In this document: piece after piece, positions 8,414-18,105 of the stretch
Numbering within the stretch: the first letter of the stretch is position 1
Layout of the letters: every line of letters starts with the position of its first letter
Assembly (NCBI RefSeq): GCF_000332475.2
Contig: NZ_AOGX02000015.1
Span: 992,001-1,056,000 of the forward strand
Length of the DNA stretch: 64,000 nt
Direction of reading: 5' to 3'
Origin: Leptospira yanagawae serovar Saopaulo str. Sao Paulo = ATCC 700523
Lineage (GTDB): Bacteria; Spirochaetota; Leptospiria; Leptospirales; Leptospiraceae
Made by a program: the position numbers and the translations under genes
The notes under the pieces: model-generated
The model's input: the letters and a program-made list of their open reading frames with translations, nothing else
What the model was told of the DNA's origin: nothing
Database searches by the model: none

Positions 8414-9988
8414 TTACAAGATTGGATAAGAGTAAATTTTCTCTTTTGATTCTCTGCCTTTGAGTTCGAATTCACCTTCTAATTGTAATTGTGACCGAAT
8501 GGTTCCAGGTAAGAGGTTGGCTGTGTTTTCGGTAATGAGAAGATTTTTTTGTAAACCTTTACAAAGTCCTTCCACTCTAGATGCAGTGTTTACGGTATCA
8601 CCGATGACTGTAAATTCCATACGATTAGCGGAACCAATGTTCCCAACTAATAAACTTCCCGTATGGATACCTATTCCCATTTTAAGTTCTGTTAATCCTT
8701 CACCTAAAAATTGTTGGTTGAGTAAATTTAAATTCTTTTGCATTTCCAATGCTGTTTGGAATGCACGATCTGAATGGTCTATCATTGGCATCGGTGTTCC
8801 AAAAACCGCTAATATCGCATCGCCAATGAATTTATTGATGAACCCACCATGGACTTCGATGGCATTACTCATCTCCTGAAAGTAACGGTTTAGTATGTAC
8901 AATACTTCTTCAGGGGTTCTTTTTTCTGATAGTTTAGTGAAGTCTCGTAAATCAGAAAAAAGGATTGTGGCTTCCACTACTTTTCCACCTAAACTATGTT
9001 CGTTGGAAAGTAGGTAATCTCTAATCCTAGGATCAACAATCCTTCCAAATGTGTCTTTAATTCGTTCTCTCTCTGCAAGTCCTTCGGCCATTTCATTGAC
9101 AGCATCACCAAGTAATCCCAGTTCATCGGAACTAAATATAGTGACTCTCGTATCAAACTTTTGTTCTTTGATGAGTTCCGTTGCAGATTCGATTTCGTTT
9201 AATGGATGTTGCAAACTGATGGCAAAGGTAACAGAAAAAAGAAAGGAAAAAAACAACATGATGGCAATTACTTCAAACAATACATCGGTATGGATGAGAG
9301 TATGTAATTGAAAAAGGTTCTGGTTTGTCCTTTGTAATAAACCAAAGATCAGTAAAATGATTGGGAATAATGTGGAGGCTGTCCAAAAAATAATTTGTTT
9401 TGTGATGATAGAAAATTGTTTTCCCTTTGCATATTTTCCAAGGCCACCCGTCGGAAATACATTCGGAATGATTAATGTTTTGTTTAAAAAATTGGTTGTG
9501 GAATAAGAAAATGCAAAAGCAAAAAGACCCCAAAATGCGAATAAAATGGTAACGGTTAGGATACTTTGCGGAGGGGCATCTGGATACAAGGTATCAATTC
9601 TAAGAACAGATAAAAAGGTTGAAAGTTCCCAGCCAATGAACCCAAACAAACTTATGATCATTGGGGAATGAACAATTCTGAATCTTGCCCTTTCTTCCGA
9701 AATGATGTTACATTTTTCTTTTTTGAAAATGTAATTGGCAACTGGCATACTATAAAATAATAAAATTGCTGTGATGATAGGAAACGGTGCCCAGGTTAAC
9801 GCGAATAAGGTGAAATCATTTGTGGTGCGTGTTGCTTCAAATAAAACCAAAAACTTTTCAGGTAAAAAGGCAGTACTTGTATAATTGGCAAAAATTAGTG
9901 TGAACAAACAGGCAGAAAACGGAACAATGAAGTAGATGCTAAGGAAAGCAAGAAACTGGACCTTTCGATTTTCTTTCATAGGCTTCAA
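8414..9988 (-). CDS. Membrane adenylate/guanylate cyclase with HAMP domain
   Basis: This 524-residue class III nucleotide cyclase makes a cyclic nucleotide, most likely cAMP. It has six hydrophobic helices in residues ~10-270, a HAMP linker starting HPLNEIESATELI, and a C-terminal cyclase domain. Catalytic residues are present: metal Asps in ILFSDLRDFT and IGDAILAVFG, base-selecting Lys in NKFIGD with Thr in FTVIGDTVN (the ATP-type pair), and Asn/Arg in VNTASRVE. The membrane part is a likely sensor of unknown ligand. A second ATG three codons in is equally good. It lies just downstream of the transporter gene (7-bp gap). Confidence 0.9.
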   Translation of the reverse strand: MKPMKENRKVQFLAFLSIYFIVPFSACLFTLIFANYTSTAFLPEKFLVLFEATRTTNDFTLFALTWAPFPIITAILLFYSMPVANYIFKKEKCNIISEERARFRIVHSPMIISLFGFIGWELSTFLSVLRIDTLYPDAPPQSILTVTILFAFWGLFAFAFSYSTTNFLNKTLIIPNVFPTGGLGKYAKGKQFSIITKQIIFWTASTLFPIILLIFGLLQRTNQNLFQLHTLIHTDVLFEVIAIMLFFSFLFSVTFAISLQHPLNEIESATELIKEQKFDTRVTIFSSDELGLLGDAVNEMAEGLAERERIKDTFGRIVDPRIRDYLLSNEHSLGGKVVEATILFSDLRDFTKLSEKRTPEEVLYILNRYFQEMSNAIEVHGGFINKFIGDAILAVFGTPMPMIDHSDRAFQTALEMQKNLNLLNQQFLGEGLTELKMGIGIHTGSLLVGNIGSANRMEFTVIGDTVNTASRVEGLCKGLQKNLLITENTANLLPGTIRSQLQLEGEFELKGRESKEKIYSYPIL

Positions 9989-9995
9989 ATTGTAA

Positions 9996-11381
9996 TTACC
10001 GATTCAAGTTTTTCAAGGTTCTTTTTGTTAATATCCGTTGCACTTGGATGTGTTTGGCATCGGATAAAGGAAAAAATAAAAAGAGTAGGGAACCTAATAT
10101 AAAGAAAAATCCAACTCCTGGGCCAAAGATCATGGCAAGACGGAACCCCACTTCTTGTGACTGGGTGGTGAGACCGTTTTGGAATCCAATCATATCTAAT
10201 AAAAAACCAGTGATGGCGATCCCAAAAGCTTGTGAGAACTTAACTCCCATTTTCCAAATACCAAAATAAAGTCCCTCACGTTTTTCACCTGTTTTGAATT
10301 CATCATAGTCAACCACATCGGTTAAAATTGAATCCATGATCAAAATGGAACCTGCAAAGATTCCTCCAAAAAATGCTGCAATGAGTGGTGGTCTTAGTTC
10401 GCCATAAGGGAACAGCGGATAAACGATCACAGTAAGAAGTCCAAGACCAAAGACACCTAAAAAAGCAGGAATTTTTTTTCCAATTTTTTTCGAAATCCAA
10501 ACCCAAAACCCAATGGATACCATTAGGACTAGAAAAAAAGGTAATAAGATATTGATGACTACTTGAGATTCTTTTAAACCCAATCGGTATTCATAATAAT
10601 ATAATGCGATCGCAGAATTAAATGTTCTACCGATGGTCGCGATCACAAATGCAAATAACAAAATGAGAAACATTTTGTTTTTGATAACTGATCCAAAGGA
10701 TTGAAAGAATGGGAGTTGTTTATTTTTATCGGTTTGGATTGTATCTTTTCCTTTTGTGACCCAAAAGGTGATAAATGAGGAAAATAGGATCACAAGGGAA
10801 ACAATTTCTCCAGCGGTCGTTCTGGATGTGACGATATTTTCCTTTGAACTTTCATCACCTAGCGATTGTAAGATTGCAGCTGGAACTATCATTCCAATGA
10901 GCATTCCGATATTACTAAAAAACAATCGCCAGCCAAAGACTGAGGTTCGTTCGTTTCGTTCAAAACTAAGTTCTCCACCGAGTGCAATATGTGGTACAGA
11001 AATGATCGTCATCGCTGTGTTCACCAAGAGATACACACAAAGCAAATAAGAAAATTTTCCAATTTGAGAAGAGATGTTGGGCGGCGAAAAGAGTAAAAGT
11101 ACAGAAATTGCTAAAAGGATTCCTCCCATCAAAATATAGGGACGCCTTCTTCCGAATCGAGAATGGGTATGGTCGGAAATTCTACCCATGAGTGGGTCAC
11201 TGATGGCATCCCATATCACTGAAATGGAAAGTGCAATTCCTGCTAAACTAGAATTTAGACCAACAATTTCTGTGTAGTATTTTAAAAGATAAATTTGAGT
11301 GAAAAGTTGAACAGCTGTTATGCCTGTTTCAGCTAGTCCATATCCCATTTTGACGGGAGTTTTGAGTTTGGTTTGGTTCAT
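9996..11381 (-). CDS. GPH-family (MelB-like) sugar:cation symporter, MFS
   Basis: The 461-residue protein has about twelve membrane helices and the GPH/MFS_2 signature near the N-terminus: GYGLAETGITAVQ, then WDAISDPLMGRISD and RFGRRRPYILMG. These transporters bring in glycosides or related substrates with a cation. The central WVTKGKDTIQ loop and MDSILTDVVDYDEFKTGEKREG near helix 10 are also typical. The ATG at 11381 has GGAACTAGGA just upstream; ATG 11393 and TTG 11414 are alternatives. It is probably co-transcribed with the cyclase; the substrate is unknown. Confidence 0.85.
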   Translation of the reverse strand: MNQTKLKTPVKMGYGLAETGITAVQLFTQIYLLKYYTEIVGLNSSLAGIALSISVIWDAISDPLMGRISDHTHSRFGRRRPYILMGGILLAISVLLLFSPPNISSQIGKFSYLLCVYLLVNTAMTIISVPHIALGGELSFERNERTSVFGWRLFFSNIGMLIGMIVPAAILQSLGDESSKENIVTSRTTAGEIVSLVILFSSFITFWVTKGKDTIQTDKNKQLPFFQSFGSVIKNKMFLILLFAFVIATIGRTFNSAIALYYYEYRLGLKESQVVINILLPFFLVLMVSIGFWVWISKKIGKKIPAFLGVFGLGLLTVIVYPLFPYGELRPPLIAAFFGGIFAGSILIMDSILTDVVDYDEFKTGEKREGLYFGIWKMGVKFSQAFGIAITGFLLDMIGFQNGLTTQSQEVGFRLAMIFGPGVGFFFILGSLLFLFFPLSDAKHIQVQRILTKRTLKNLNR

Positions 11382-11483
11382 TCCTAGTTCCATGTATTGG
11401 ACGGTTTTTACCAAATAAATTGATAAATAAATTAGAAGTTGGACTGAGAAAGAGATGGAGAATTGAATCCATTCATTTTCTGT

Positions 11484-13277
11484 TCATTTTGTTTCGTAAG
11501 CAATGCGAATGATGGAAATATCGTCGATCACTTGGCCAATGGAATCAATTTCTTGGATCATTTGTTCCAAATTGCCTTTGGTTTTTGCAACTATTTCTAG
11601 GAAGTTTTCATCTTCCGATAAAACTTCCCATCCTCCTTCTCTGTTTTTAGAGAGCAAATCGTCCTTTCCATCAGATCCAATAAACAATACATCTTGGGGT
11701 TGCAGTTGGAACTCATTCACTTCTTTTGCCGAATTGGCTCCAAGGGTACCTAATTTCCGATAGGATACGGTAGGAAACAAATAGTTTGCTTTTCCGTTTC
11801 GAAATAAAACAATCATGGGATGTTCCGCATTGAGGAAAAAAAGTTTACCCGTACCTTCTGCAATCAATCCCAAACTTAAGGAAACTAACATGGTTCCATC
11901 GAAAGTTTCAAAAATCAATTGGAGTTCTTGGAAAATGGATTTGAGCCATACATCGGGAGCCAGGTTTTGGAACCTTGCATCCGTTTTGGTTCTTTGGACG
12001 ATGGATTGAAAAACTGATCCAAAAACCAAAGCACCTCCCGCACCCTGCATCGATTTTCCCATCGCGTCTGCATTGACAAACAAAAGGAATTTTTCATCGT
12101 TAAGATGGATGGTATGAGAGATGTTGATATCACCTCCGATTTCATACTTTCTGTTTTTGAATTCAAAAGATTTTTTTTGCCTGAGAAAATGGTCTACTTG
12201 GAAGTGTTTGCTTTTGATATCTTTGATGGCAAAAGGGTTTAACAGTTGGTGAATGAGAAAATAATCTCCATCTTGTTGCACTTTCAATTTACTTAAATCC
12301 AATAAAGATTGGTTCAATTCATCGGTTCTTAACGTAACTTTTTCTTCCAATCCTTCGTTTAAATCACGAATTTCTTGGTACATGTTTTTTAAGGTTCCAA
12401 TCACTGAGTTTAAATAAAATGCTTGTTTGGCGAAGTCATCACTCGATCTGGGATTTACGATGACATTAAAATTCCCTTTTGCCAATTCACCTAAAGACCG
12501 ACTGGTTTCGTTTAATCCCTCATTCACGGACTTTGCAACAACGTAGGAACAAACTATGAGGGGAATGATAAAAATAAAAGAAACTGTAACGATAGGAATC
12601 ATCGGGTCAGCGACAGCTATTTCACCGGAGGCCAAAGAATATAAAATGTAAGAAAAAATCACAAAGGGGAGTGCCGCCAAACTAAAAAATGCGACAAGAA
12701 TTCTTGCAAAATAATTAAACTTAGGAATGTCTTTTTCTTGTAGTTCTACATTTTGAAATTGGGGTAAATCAAATAAATTACGAATGGAGTTTTCAGTGAT
12801 AAAATAATAAGTAACAAAGGAAATGGGTGCAATCATCACAAATGTGAAAATTGCAGATCTTGCAACAGAAGGAGTGTATTCGACTAAATAAAAAAACAAC
12901 AAACTAATTGGAATTACACCAGATAACCAACGTATCACGATAATGATCGCCTCTACCAATGGGTAACGAAAAAGTAAAATTTTTACAGATTTTGCATAGG
13001 CTAAATCTTCTTTAGAAAGGGAAGAAGAGCCAGTGTTTGGAAGTTTCATCCGTTCTATTTTTGCAAATAGATACTTTAAAAGCAAATGCCTGATAAAAGT
13101 TCCTAAAAGTCCGATCCCTGTGGCAAATACGAGACATAAGGCTATGAATATTTTCCAATGGTTTGGTTCCATCTTTTGGGTGATAATGGCATAGTAAACA
13201 GCAAAGGGAACAGGTACAGTATGCGTAAATGCTTCTAGTTTTAATGTTAGATCCCAAAATAAAGATTTTCTGTTCAT
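11484..13277 (-). CDS. SpoIIE-type PP2C phosphatase receptor with HAMP domain
   Basis: A 597-residue membrane phosphatase. Two groups of hydrophobic helices fill residues ~15-250, a HAMP-like linker follows (SLGELAKGNFNVIVN), then a coiled coil, then a SpoIIE/RsbU-like PP2C domain from ~355. Metal-site motifs are YEIGGDIN, VNADAMGKSMQG, GSDGKDDLL and the terminal DDISIIRI. Such enzymes usually dephosphorylate an anti-sigma-factor antagonist; none is encoded nearby. It lies 48 bp downstream of a longer paralog with the same layout. Confidence 0.85.
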   Translation of the reverse strand: MNRKSLFWDLTLKLEAFTHTVPVPFAVYYAIITQKMEPNHWKIFIALCLVFATGIGLLGTFIRHLLLKYLFAKIERMKLPNTGSSSLSKEDLAYAKSVKILLFRYPLVEAIIIVIRWLSGVIPISLLFFYLVEYTPSVARSAIFTFVMIAPISFVTYYFITENSIRNLFDLPQFQNVELQEKDIPKFNYFARILVAFFSLAALPFVIFSYILYSLASGEIAVADPMIPIVTVSFIFIIPLIVCSYVVAKSVNEGLNETSRSLGELAKGNFNVIVNPRSSDDFAKQAFYLNSVIGTLKNMYQEIRDLNEGLEEKVTLRTDELNQSLLDLSKLKVQQDGDYFLIHQLLNPFAIKDIKSKHFQVDHFLRQKKSFEFKNRKYEIGGDINISHTIHLNDEKFLLFVNADAMGKSMQGAGGALVFGSVFQSIVQRTKTDARFQNLAPDVWLKSIFQELQLIFETFDGTMLVSLSLGLIAEGTGKLFFLNAEHPMIVLFRNGKANYLFPTVSYRKLGTLGANSAKEVNEFQLQPQDVLFIGSDGKDDLLSKNREGGWEVLSEDENFLEIVAKTKGNLEQMIQEIDSIGQVIDDISIIRIAYETK

Positions 13278-13325
13278 GGCTGTAACACGAGATACGATAC
13301 CAAAGACGATACTATAAGATTGATT

Positions 13326-15617
13326 TTAAATCAAGAGATTAGGGAATTTTAATCCAAGGATTTGTTTCCATTTTTTTGTTCTGTCCTTTTCTTCCGGATA
13401 CAAGATTTCCCATTCTGTCAATAATTCCATTGCCCTCTGTACATTGTCTTTTTCTAAATACAGACGAATCAAATGGAATGTGTTTTTTACTGCTTTCGGT
13501 TCGCGAAGTCGAATTCGTTCTGCGATTTCAATGGCTTCATCGATTTTTCCAGACTTTCGAAGTAAAACGGAACCTAATTCCATAAAACCAATGTCATATG
13601 GATGGCTTTCTATATACACTTGGGCATGTTCAATTGCTTCCGAATATTCTTTTCTTTTGAAATGAAGTTTTGCTAATAATTTATGAAATCGTTTGTTTGT
13701 GACCGGTTGGCTTAGGATTTGTTTTTGAAGGGATTCTATTGCTGCATCAACATTGCCCAACTCTACATGTTTTTTTGCAGTTTGGTAGGATTTGGATACT
13801 TCTTCGTTAGGGTTATCGTTTTCTTTTCCTTGATAAAAAACTCGAATTAATGATAAGTCATCGGTGATTTCTCCATTTTTAGTAAGAATTTCAAAAATAG
13901 AATCTAAAGAACCATTCGCTTTTTCGACATAAGATAAGATTAAATTTTCATCTTGGTTGATTTGTCTTTGGGTTGCTTCACTTTGTTCACTGTATAATAA
14001 AATATCATCCCGACCGTCTGACCCACTGATGATGGTATCACCAGGAAACAAACGAAATGTTTTAATGAAAATTCCAGAGTTTAATCCTTTGGTTCCTAAC
14101 TTTCGATAACTTAGTTCGTTTTCTAGAAAACAAGCCTTTCCGTCCCTATATAAAATTAGCCAGGGGTGTTCTGCATTGATAAAGTATAAAAACCCTGTTT
14201 CTTCCTCAATGAGTCCAATCACAAGGGAAACAAGCATGCTACCATCAAATCCTTCAAAAATTTTGTGCATTTCGATGAATGCATTTTTTAACCATCGTTC
14301 CGGTGATTGGTTGTAAGTACTTGAAGATAAGTTTGTACGTTCTATAATGGATTGAAAGACGGCACCTAACACAAGTGCTCCACCAGCACCTTGCATGGAT
14401 TTTCCCATCGCATCTGAGTTCACAAAAACGGAAAATTTTTTCCCTTGCAAAAGGACATTGTGTGCAATGTTTAAATCGCCACCAATTTCGTATTCTTTAC
14501 CTTTGAATTCAAATTTCTTCTTTTGTTTTAAGAAAAAATCAATGGATATGATTTCACTTTTTACTTGGTTTTTTCCAAGTGGTTTCAGTAGAAGGTGAGT
14601 TAAAAAATAGTCCCCATCTTGTTGGAATTTCAATTTTTTAACTTCTTCTAAAGAGTTTTCCAATTCTAATGTTCTTTCCTTAACTTTACTTTCCAAACCA
14701 ACATTTAAAGTAAAAATCTCAGTGTACATGGTATTGAGTTGTTGGATCACACGGTTCAGGTGAAAGGATTGTTGTCCAAAGTCGTCACCTGAGGAAGGCA
14801 TGGAGACCACAGAAAAATTTCCTTTGGATAACTCATCTAAAATATGACTAGTTTCGCTTAATCCTTGTCTTACGGCCTTGGCCACCAAATAAGCCACAAA
14901 CACCAATGGAAAAATAAAGATAATACCGATTATGACAACTTGTAAGGATGGATTTTGAACATTTAAATTTCCATTCGCACTGGAAATAAGCATGTAACCT
15001 AAAACCGTAACAGGTAACGCGGCAAGTGCAAAAAAAGAAATGAGTATTCGTTTGAAGTAATCAAATTTGGGAATTTCATTTGGCTCAATGGCAATCGGTC
15101 GAATCAATGGAAGTTTGAATAAATTTCGGAATGCATTTTCAGATATGAAATAGTATGCCACAAACGAAATCGGTGGTATCATGATCATATATAAAATGAA
15201 TGTAGTCCACAAGGTTGGTCTGTACAAATCAAAGAAGGGAGTGACAAGGAATATTAGACCAACACCAACAAACCAACGTAATATAATGATGAATCCCTCA
15301 TAAAAAGGGTATCGGTATAAAAAAAGTTTTAGTTCTTTTGCTTTTTGATTGGATCCAATCGTATAAGAATCGGTTCTCTTTTCTAATTGTAATGTTTCAA
15401 ATTGAATCGAAATTTTTTTTAGAATGAGGTATCGCCACAAACATCCTCCGAGAACCATGAAAGTTCCACTTGTAACACAAATAAATAGGAATAACAGCCA
15501 TTCGCTGGCACTGTATTCTTGTGTGATGGAAGCCAAATAAATCGCAAATGGAACAGGAACTAAATGAGTAAATGCTTCTAAACGAATGGTGAGAGGTAAA
15601 AATATAGTTTTAAACAT
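13326..15617 (-). CDS. SpoIIE-type PP2C phosphatase receptor with C-terminal TPR repeats
   Basis: The 763-residue paralog of the gene downstream. It has the same N-terminal start (RLEAFTHLVPVPFAIYLA), the same membrane and HAMP arrangement (LDELSKGNFSVVSM), and a SpoIIE domain with YEIGGDLN, VNSDAMGKSMQG, SGSDGRDDI and DDLSLIRV. About 150 extra C-terminal residues form TPR-like helical pairs, for example AIESLQKQILSQPVTNKRFHK and AIEHAQVYIESHP. The TPRs could give it a different protein partner than the shorter copy. It is divergent from the chemoreceptor gene. Confidence 0.85.
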   Translation of the reverse strand: MFKTIFLPLTIRLEAFTHLVPVPFAIYLASITQEYSASEWLLFLFICVTSGTFMVLGGCLWRYLILKKISIQFETLQLEKRTDSYTIGSNQKAKELKLFLYRYPFYEGFIIILRWFVGVGLIFLVTPFFDLYRPTLWTTFILYMIMIPPISFVAYYFISENAFRNLFKLPLIRPIAIEPNEIPKFDYFKRILISFFALAALPVTVLGYMLISSANGNLNVQNPSLQVVIIGIIFIFPLVFVAYLVAKAVRQGLSETSHILDELSKGNFSVVSMPSSGDDFGQQSFHLNRVIQQLNTMYTEIFTLNVGLESKVKERTLELENSLEEVKKLKFQQDGDYFLTHLLLKPLGKNQVKSEIISIDFFLKQKKKFEFKGKEYEIGGDLNIAHNVLLQGKKFSVFVNSDAMGKSMQGAGGALVLGAVFQSIIERTNLSSSTYNQSPERWLKNAFIEMHKIFEGFDGSMLVSLVIGLIEEETGFLYFINAEHPWLILYRDGKACFLENELSYRKLGTKGLNSGIFIKTFRLFPGDTIISGSDGRDDILLYSEQSEATQRQINQDENLILSYVEKANGSLDSIFEILTKNGEITDDLSLIRVFYQGKENDNPNEEVSKSYQTAKKHVELGNVDAAIESLQKQILSQPVTNKRFHKLLAKLHFKRKEYSEAIEHAQVYIESHPYDIGFMELGSVLLRKSGKIDEAIEIAERIRLREPKAVKNTFHLIRLYLEKDNVQRAMELLTEWEILYPEEKDRTKKWKQILGLKFPNLLI

Positions 15618-15774
15618 GAAGTATTGAGGAATCCGTAAGTGATTTTATGAAAAATTCGAAATTGTCAAGCCAATGCAGAAGAATCGTTTTTTTGTATGAT
15701 TCTATTTTGCTTGCTTGTTACGGGCTTTACCTAAATACTTTCCTTCATGTCTCTCAAAATGGAACCGAAAGTGT

Positions 15775-17466
15775 ATGCGTAAGAACCTACCCATCACAAA
15801 CCACGAAGTAGAATTCCAAGAAGGAATCAAAATCACTTCGAAAACAGACTTAAAAGGCATCATCACGTATGTGAACGAAGACTTCATAAAAATTAGTGGA
15901 TTTACGCAAGAAGAACTGATTGGGCAACCACACAATCTCATTAGGCACCCTGATATGCCTGGGGAAGCATTCCGAGACCTCTGGGATACAGTCAAATTAC
16001 AAAATTCATGGGTTGGACTCGTTAAAAATCGGTGCAAAAACGGGGACTATTATTGGGTCGATGCCAATGTTTCTCCCATTTATGAAGATGGGAAACACAT
16101 CGGGTATATGTCGGTTCGAACGAAGGCAACCAAAAGCCAAATTAAAAATGCGGAAATCCTTTATGCAAAAATGAATTCAGGCAAATGGATCGGACAAGCC
16201 CAACCTGGATTGTTATCGAGTCTTTCTTCTTTATCCATTTACTTGATCCAAACGATCGTTAGTTTGTTCATTTTGATTGTTTTTGTTTCTTTTAGTATAA
16301 CAGACACCAATGTAGTTTCCAAAACATCAGTATTTGGAATTGGTTTCATTATTTTTACGCTCACCTCCATGTTTGGATATTGGAAAATCAAAAAAAACAG
16401 ACACTCATTTTTGAAAGTAATCGAATACTTAAAAAATTTATACCAAGGTCGTCTGAAATTTGATGTACAATTGGAAAATGGAGGGGATTACGCAGAAGTT
16501 TTACAACTCATCAAAAAAACACAATTTGAGTTTCGGGGAATGATTTCACAACTCATTGGTAATGCTGAAATTGTGAAAACACAAATCAAAGGCCTGACAA
16601 AAGCTGTTGAACACATCCATGTAGCCTTTAACGAGTTGTCTCTTGCCATGCATTCACTTTCAGATTCGAGCAATGTGACAAGAGAGAGTTCTGAATCTAT
16701 TTTTCACCAAATGGATGCTCTTAATCACCTAATTCTAAGTATACGATCTGAATCCAAAGCGGTCAAATTGGAATCAACACATGCCCATCAAATTGCCATG
16801 GAAGGAAAAAACCGATCTGATACAGCCATGACCCAATTTTTTAAAGCAAAAAATCAGATTTTTAAAACTTCAGAATCCATCAAAGATTTGGGAGAAAAAA
16901 CTAAAGCTATTCGCAAAATCACGGAAACCATCGCCGCCATTTCTGAAAAAACCAACTTACTCTCGTTAAATGCATCCATCGAATCCGCAAGGGCTGGCGA
17001 TGCCGGCAAAGGTTTTGCAGTTGTTGCAGGTGAAGTTGGACTTCTTGCGGAACAATCAAAAAAATCTGCCAAAGAGATTTCCGTATTCATCAATGAACTG
17101 ACAACGAAGATTTTACAAACTGTTACTGATATAGAAGAAGGTTTATCTGAAGTGGAACTTGGATCAAGGGAATTTGAAACCGTTCAAGTAGAGATGGAAA
17201 AAATCCTTAGTAACTCGGAAGTTACAAAAGCGAGTTCAGAAAAGATCAGTGGTTCAACAGAAGGAACGGAAGAAAAATCATCTAGTGTTTTGAAGAATAT
17301 GGAGAATATCCAAAATCAATTGACCCATACTTCATCCATTGTGGAAGAATTATCTGCCGCTGCAAGCGAACAAAAACAAACAGTGGCTGCGATCGAGGAA
17401 TCCATTTCGAATTTGGATCAGGTTGCGGATAGACTTGATTCAGTTGCCTTTCGGTTTCAGTTTTAA
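15775..17466 (+). CDS. Aer-like PAS methyl-accepting chemotaxis protein
   Basis: The 563-residue receptor has an N-terminal PAS domain of the Aer type ([42 protein letters not shown]) that may bind FAD and sense redox state. Two membrane helices at ~165-215 follow with no periplasmic domain between them, then a cytoplasmic helical rod. The signalling hairpin tip is [19 protein letters not shown] followed by [11 protein letters not shown]. The ATG at 15775 begins the PAS region; an upstream ATG at 15715 adds 20 unlikely residues. It probably feeds the CheA/CheW array for energy taxis. Confidence 0.9.
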   Translation: MRKNLPITNHEVEFQEGIKITSKTDLKGIITYVNEDFIKISGFTQEELIGQPHNLIRHPDMPGEAFRDLWDTVKLQNSWVGLVKNRCKNGDYYWVDANVSPIYEDGKHIGYMSVRTKATKSQIKNAEILYAKMNSGKWIGQAQPGLLSSLSSLSIYLIQTIVSLFILIVFVSFSITDTNVVSKTSVFGIGFIIFTLTSMFGYWKIKKNRHSFLKVIEYLKNLYQGRLKFDVQLENGGDYAEVLQLIKKTQFEFRGMISQLIGNAEIVKTQIKGLTKAVEHIHVAFNELSLAMHSLSDSSNVTRESSESIFHQMDALNHLILSIRSESKAVKLESTHAHQIAMEGKNRSDTAMTQFFKAKNQIFKTSESIKDLGEKTKAIRKITETIAAISEKTNLLSLNASIESARAGDAGKGFAVVAGEVGLLAEQSKKSAKEISVFINELTTKILQTVTDIEEGLSEVELGSREFETVQVEMEKILSNSEVTKASSEKISGSTEGTEEKSSSVLKNMENIQNQLTHTSSIVEELSAAASEQKQTVAAIEESISNLDQVADRLDSVAFRFQF

Positions 17467-17498
17467 TCGGAATCAAAAGTAAACGTAAGGATCATTTG

Positions 17499-17690
17499 AT
17501 GACGACACCGAACCCAGAACCAAAATCGAAAATGAGTTTTCATTTGGAGACTTCGAGATTGGATACGCACTTTAGTCTTTCCTGTTGTAAGTCAGCAGAA
17601 ATTCAATTCGATACAGACATGCATGGAAATCCCAATGCTTTTAACCCTGCAGAACTTTTACTTTTACTCTTCCTCTTTCCAACCTACTGA
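17499..17690 (+). pseudogene. Truncated OsmC/Ohr-family remnant
   Basis: The first ~50 codons read like the N-terminus of an OsmC-fold peroxidase: MSFHLETSRLDTHFSL, then EIQFDTDMHGNPNAFNPAELLL, matching the family's conserved nPaelLLaal turn just before the first catalytic Cys. After that the frame gives only LLFLFPTY and stops, and both catalytic cysteines are missing. AAGGA is kept ahead of the ATG. The 3' end runs into the convergent membrane gene (stop at 17664), so a deletion probably joined the two near 17655-17665. Confidence 0.6.
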
Positions 17691-18101
17691 ATAAATCACA
17701 GCAGTAGAAATGGTAAACAGTGAATAATAAGCAACCCAAACCCATACGAGTTGTGTAGGAGCAAAGTTTGTTAAGGACAAGGTCCATAACATCGGTGATA
17801 CGAATCCAATAATGGAAACTAAGATACCCACAAGAAAACCACCGACAAGGCCTTGTGGTAAGGATTCTTTCATCAGTGCGTAAAGAAATCCAAAAGCGAG
17901 TGTAAATGTTAAGTCGCTGAACACAGGTCCTAACCAAAAAACATCTGTTATGGGAACAAACATCGATTTCAATGTTGGATCAAAGTAAAACTTTGCAAAA
18001 AACAACATACGAAGAGGGATGGATACTGCTTCCCAAAACGAAAAGGCAAGAAGGAACCGGACTAAAATCCGATTCCATTTTTCTGTATTCAGCGAGCTCA
18101 C
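17664..18101 (-). CDS. Hypothetical four-helix membrane protein
   Basis: The 145-residue protein has four predicted membrane helices (for example LRMLFFAKFYF region, LTFTLAFGFLYALM, GGFLVGILVSIIGFV and VWVWVAYYSLFTISTAVIY) and an acidic terminus WKEEE. The family is not recognised. It starts 4 bp after the thiolase stop, so it is the last gene of the fatty-acid oxidation operon. Its stop lies inside the OsmC remnant, suggesting the junction was created by a deletion. Confidence 0.6.
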   Translation of the reverse strand: MSSLNTEKWNRILVRFLLAFSFWEAVSIPLRMLFFAKFYFDPTLKSMFVPITDVFWLGPVFSDLTFTLAFGFLYALMKESLPQGLVGGFLVGILVSIIGFVSPMLWTLSLTNFAPTQLVWVWVAYYSLFTISTAVIYSVGWKEEE

Positions 18102-18105
18102 TGGA

